DNA from: Streptomyces poonensis
GTDB taxonomy: Bacteria; Actinomycetota; Actinomycetes; Streptomycetales; Streptomycetaceae
DNA length: 64,000 nt
Assembly: GCF_014650915.1 (NCBI RefSeq)
Contig: NZ_BMVW01000011.1
Location: forward strand, 62,001 to 126,000
Reading direction: 5' to 3'
Part shown: positions 61,623 through 64,000 of the stretch, in pieces
How positions within the stretch are numbered: position 1 is the first letter of the stretch
Layout: every line of letters starts with the position of its first letter
The notes under the pieces: generated by a model
Seen by the model: the letters and a program-made list of their open reading frames with translations, nothing else
Database searches by the model: none
Told to the model about the DNA's origin: nothing
Program-made: the position numbers and the translations under genes

Positions 61623-62489
61623 CTACGGCTGTCGCCCCGTCATCCGTGCCGCCGAGGCGATCGTCGAGAGGGCCTCGCGTTCCGTCAGGCCTGTGCGGAC
61701 GGCGGCTTCGAGGAGGGCAGGGGCGAGTTCGGGGCCGATGCCGTTCTCGTAGGCGCGGCAGGCGGCCCAGAAGAGACGGGTGTTGCGCTGGCCCTCGTGG
61801 GCGGCGAGGACGAACTGGACGAGGCCCTCGCCTTGCCGGCCGCCGGACGAGGCGGTGGGCCGGCGGGGGCGCGGCGGCGGCAGCAGCAGGCGCAGGAGGG
61901 CCGGTGGGCAGGGAGCGGGCGCGAGGTGGGACGTGCCCGGGGCGGTGCTGTAGACGCCGTGGTCGGTACGTGATCCGGGGCCGACCAGGTAGCCGCCGGC
62001 GCCCCTGATGTCGATGCCCGGGGCCAGTCGGCCCGCCGAGTTGGGGACGGCGACGTCAGGCGGTCCGGTCAGCCACAGATGGCGGCCGCCGCTGGGAGTC
62101 AGTACGACGACCGTCTCGGGGATGGTGAAGAGGTGGCGCAGTGCCAGTTCGCGCAGGGCCGCCGGAGCGTCCGTACCGGACTTGGTGTCGAGGTCGACGC
62201 CGATCAGATGGTGCGGGGGAAGGCCGCAGGCGATGCCGTAACCGGTCGCCTGTGGTGCGGCGGCGAAGAGTGCGCGAATGCGGTGCGGGTCGGTCGAGGC
62301 GTCGTACACGCCGTGCCCGAAGCGTCCGCACTCGCCGTGGCACTGGGTGGGTGAGGGGTCGTCGCGGTGTGGGGAGCGCAGGGCCGGGAGCTTCTTCCGG
62401 GACAGGGGGATCACCGCCAGTCCGCGTTCGGCCGCGGACAGGGCGTGCGCCAGGGCCAGGATCGTGGCCTGCCGGTCAGGGGTGGCCAT
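61623..62489 (-). CDS. Bifunctional DNA primase/polymerase-type protein (chromosomal)
   Basis: A 288-residue prim-pol protein: AERGLAVIPLSRKKLPALRS, a Cys/His loop (CHGECGRFGHGVYDAST), LIGVDLDTKSG with the DxD pair, GGRHLWL with the conserved His and GIDIRGAGGYLVGPGSRT. All active-site elements are present, unlike the copy at 35810. A GTAC-N4-GTTC sequence resembling the LexA box sits 13 bases upstream of its ATG. Its role on the chromosome is unknown; it may be a leftover of an element replication module now kept by the host. Confidence 0.87.
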   Translation of the reverse strand: MATPDRQATILALAHALSAAERGLAVIPLSRKKLPALRSPHRDDPSPTQCHGECGRFGHGVYDASTDPHRIRALFAAAPQATGYGIACGLPPHHLIGVDLDTKSGTDAPAALRELALRHLFTIPETVVVLTPSGGRHLWLTGPPDVAVPNSAGRLAPGIDIRGAGGYLVGPGSRTDHGVYSTAPGTSHLAPAPCPPALLRLLLPPPRPRRPTASSGGRQGEGLVQFVLAAHEGQRNTRLFWAACRAYENGIGPELAPALLEAAVRTGLTEREALSTIASAARMTGRQP

Positions 62490-62873
62490 GGCTTTATTTT
62501 CGTACGAGTGTTCGAAGAAGGGAAGGGGTGGGTCGGGGAAGGGCTCGGCTGTCCGGGTGGCGTGGCGGATGGGGGTCGAGGTGTGCAGGAACGCTTCTTC
62601 CCTTGGGGCGCGCGGGGTCCTTGGGGGTGAGGTGTGTTGCGTGTGCCGTGCCGCGAGGTGCGTGATGGCTGAAGTGGTTTATCGACATGGTCATCACGCT
62701 TCGGTGCGAATCGCACCTTTCGGGGTGGTTACGTGAGGATTCCGTGGGTGATTCTGGAGAAGCGACGTCGAGCTCAGCTCCGAGGCGGTCGGCCAACCAC
62801 CCCGGAACCAGCCGTACTTCACCCACGCGTCGGCCGGGGAGCCGGTGCGTATTCGGTCCTGGAGGAGAAGAAC
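62490..62873. promoter_or_regulatory. Divergent promoter region
   Basis: A 384-bp gap between the prim-pol gene (-) and the small secreted protein (+). GTACGAGTGTTC (62502-62513) differs by one base from the GAAC-N4-GTTC LexA consensus. No gene is seen. The right part should hold the promoter of the secreted-protein gene. Confidence 0.4.
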
Positions 62874-63212
62874 ATGGCAAGCATCCGTACCGCCCGTGCC
62901 CTTGCCGCCGTAGCGGTGGTGCCCCTCGCGGTCGCCCTCTGCTCCGGCGCCGCCACGGCGGACCACGGCGTCCCACCGAAGAGCGGGACGAACGCGGGCG
63001 TGGCCAGCGCCGTCGGCGGGGCCGGGAAGGACAACAGCGGCAACTCGTCCACCGTGCAGCAGCAGGCGGTCGGCTCCGGTGCCGTGAACCAGAACGACAC
63101 CACCCAGATCAACAAGTCCACGTTCACGGTCATCGACCAGTCGAAGGGCAACGTCGCCGTCGACTTCACCCCCTGCGGCAAGCCGGCGGACGGTGGTCAC
63201 CACCACCCCTGA
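62874..63212 (+). CDS. Small secreted Asn/Gln/Ser-rich protein
   Basis: A 112-residue protein with a standard signal peptide cut near AATA-DHGVPP. The mature ~83 residues are rich in Gly, Asn, Gln, Ser and Thr (GKDNSGNSSTVQQQAVGSGA, then VNQNDTTQINKSTFTVIDQ) and end in HHHP. The composition and beta-prone repeats resemble surface-assembling hyphal proteins, but no chaplin domain is present and function is unknown. A GGAGGAG ribosome site precedes ATG 62874. Confidence 0.8.
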   Translation: MASIRTARALAAVAVVPLAVALCSGAATADHGVPPKSGTNAGVASAVGGAGKDNSGNSSTVQQQAVGSGAVNQNDTTQINKSTFTVIDQSKGNVAVDFTPCGKPADGGHHHP

Positions 63213-63245
63213 GGTCCGGTAAGGGCGAGGAGGGCGCCTCCCGCA

Positions 63246-63273
63246 GCGAACGGCGAACAGCGAACAGCGAACA
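63246..63273. repeat. Four tandem 7-bp GCGAACA units
   Basis: GCGAAC(G/A) repeated four times in tandem, 33 bp after the secreted-protein gene. Probably a simple repeat made by slippage. Confidence 0.8.
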
Positions 63274-63501
63274 GCGCACGAGGCGTCTGCGCGGCGGTGC
63301 TTGGGTACCGCCGCGCGGGTGCTCGGTGCTCGGTGCGCGTGCGCCGGCGGCGGGCGACCCTGAGAACCCACCCCCACTACCCGGGGGCCGCTCGTCCACC
63401 TTCAGGAGGTGGGGTCAGCACCCCGCCTACAACCTGAGGGGGAGTCTTCTTCGGCACCTGCGGCCGATCCGCCGGAACGGCGTCACTCATAGCGTGGAGT
63501 C

Positions 63502-64000
63502 ATGACCACACCCGTCTGCACCAGCGCTTCGAATGCCGCGACGGCAGCGCGGCAGACCCATTCGTACCCGTCGTTCTCGTCGTACGTGAGGGCTCGCCAG
63601 CCGGTGCTGTTGCGTACCGCCCGGTCGCTGACCGCGAACCCGAGCGACGCGGAGGACCTGCTGCAGACAGCGCTCACCAAGACGTACGTCGCCTGGGACC
63701 GGATCGAGGACCACCGGGCACTCGACGGCTATGTGCGCCGTGCCCTGCTGAACACGCGGACGTCCCAGTGGCGCAAGCGCAGGGTGGACGAGTTCACCTG
63801 CGACGAGCTGCCGGAGCCGGAGGTGATGCCCGTCGGCGACCCCGCGGAGCAGCAGGCACTGCACGACGCGATGTGGCGGGCGATCATGCGGCTGCCGGCC
63901 CGGCAGCGGGCGATGGTCGTCCTCAGGTACTACGAGGACCTGAGCGAGGTGCAGACGGCCGAGGTGCTCGGGGTGTCGGTGGGCACGGTGAAGTCGGCGG
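63502..64000 (+). CDS. SigE-family (ECF-type) RNA polymerase sigma factor, 3' end cut by window
   Basis: 166 codons are visible and the gene continues past the window. Region 2 is seen in FSSYVRARQPVLLRTARSLT, then NPSDAEDLLQTALTKTYVAW, and region 4 in LPARQRAMVVLRYYEDLSEV, then QTAEVLGVSVGTVKSA. This is the SigE-type 'SIGMA-70 subfamily' common in Streptomyces, where such factors direct envelope-stress or developmental genes. Start ATG 63502 follows GTGGAG. Partners (anti-sigma factor) would lie beyond the window. Confidence 0.92.
   Translation, partial: MTTPVCTSASNAATAARQTHSYPSFSSYVRARQPVLLRTARSLTANPSDAEDLLQTALTKTYVAWDRIEDHRALDGYVRRALLNTRTSQWRKRRVDEFTCDELPEPEVMPVGDPAEQQALHDAMWRAIMRLPARQRAMVVLRYYEDLSEVQTAEVLGVSVGTVKSA

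Overview
The window is a stretch of Streptomyces (or close relative) core chromosome. The DNA has very high GC, GTG and TTG starts are common, many genes overlap by ATGA or GTGA, and the gene order (cydAB-cydCD, serS, pheA, the sco/ecuC/dtpA copper cluster, htrA next to a tRNA-Ser) is one I associate with the central arm of Streptomyces chromosomes. Four ParB-binding parS palindromes (three between cydB and cydCD, one inside dtpA) and several DnaA-box-like 9-mers suggest the origin of replication is not far away; oriC itself is not in the window.

Region 1 (1-19325): the tail of a HisC-type aminotransferase; the bd oxidase operon cydAB-cydCD behind a perfect Rex operator; a LytM/M23 peptidase; a HAD phosphatase coupled to an F420-type oxidoreductase; KptA; an alpha/beta hydrolase-SDR fusion; a four-gene double ABC exporter; and a HAD phosphatase coupled to serS. 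Region 2 (19326-42515): pheA; the copper cluster sco-ecuC-copCD-dtpA with a YcnI-type gene; a membrane protein; two anti-sigma-type ATP-binding proteins; an intradiol dioxygenase-like Tat protein; a CitG-like protein; a MocR regulator; aminopeptidase P; a GAF-SpoIIE phosphatase; a primase-polymerase domain protein; a SEC-C protein; a glycerophosphodiesterase; and an HtrA protease.

Region 3 (42560-60062) is an actinomycete integrative and conjugative element (AICE) in the 3' half of tRNA-Ser(UGA). It has an integrase, an excisionase-like protein, a replication module (AAA-type DUF3631 protein and primase-polymerase), a TraB/FtsK translocase with Spd-like membrane proteins, and a divergent cargo arm. 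The cargo includes an HTH protein with a PP2C-like partner, a solitary Pycsar-effector-like membrane protein, and a TRADD-N-associated membrane-domain protein. Two repeat arrays look like DNA-processing sites: TGTGGCGGAT repeats beside the replication gene and TAGTGGG repeats just downstream of traB.

Region 4 (60063-64000) is scar tissue from older insertions (a second att remnant, a broken small gene, a frameshifted integrase relic), followed by a YCII protein, another primase-polymerase protein, a small secreted protein and the start of a SigE-family sigma factor. Together with a truncated integrase end next to the tRNA, this shows repeated use of one tRNA-Ser site by several elements. All functions are inferred by reading the sequence; no database search was run.
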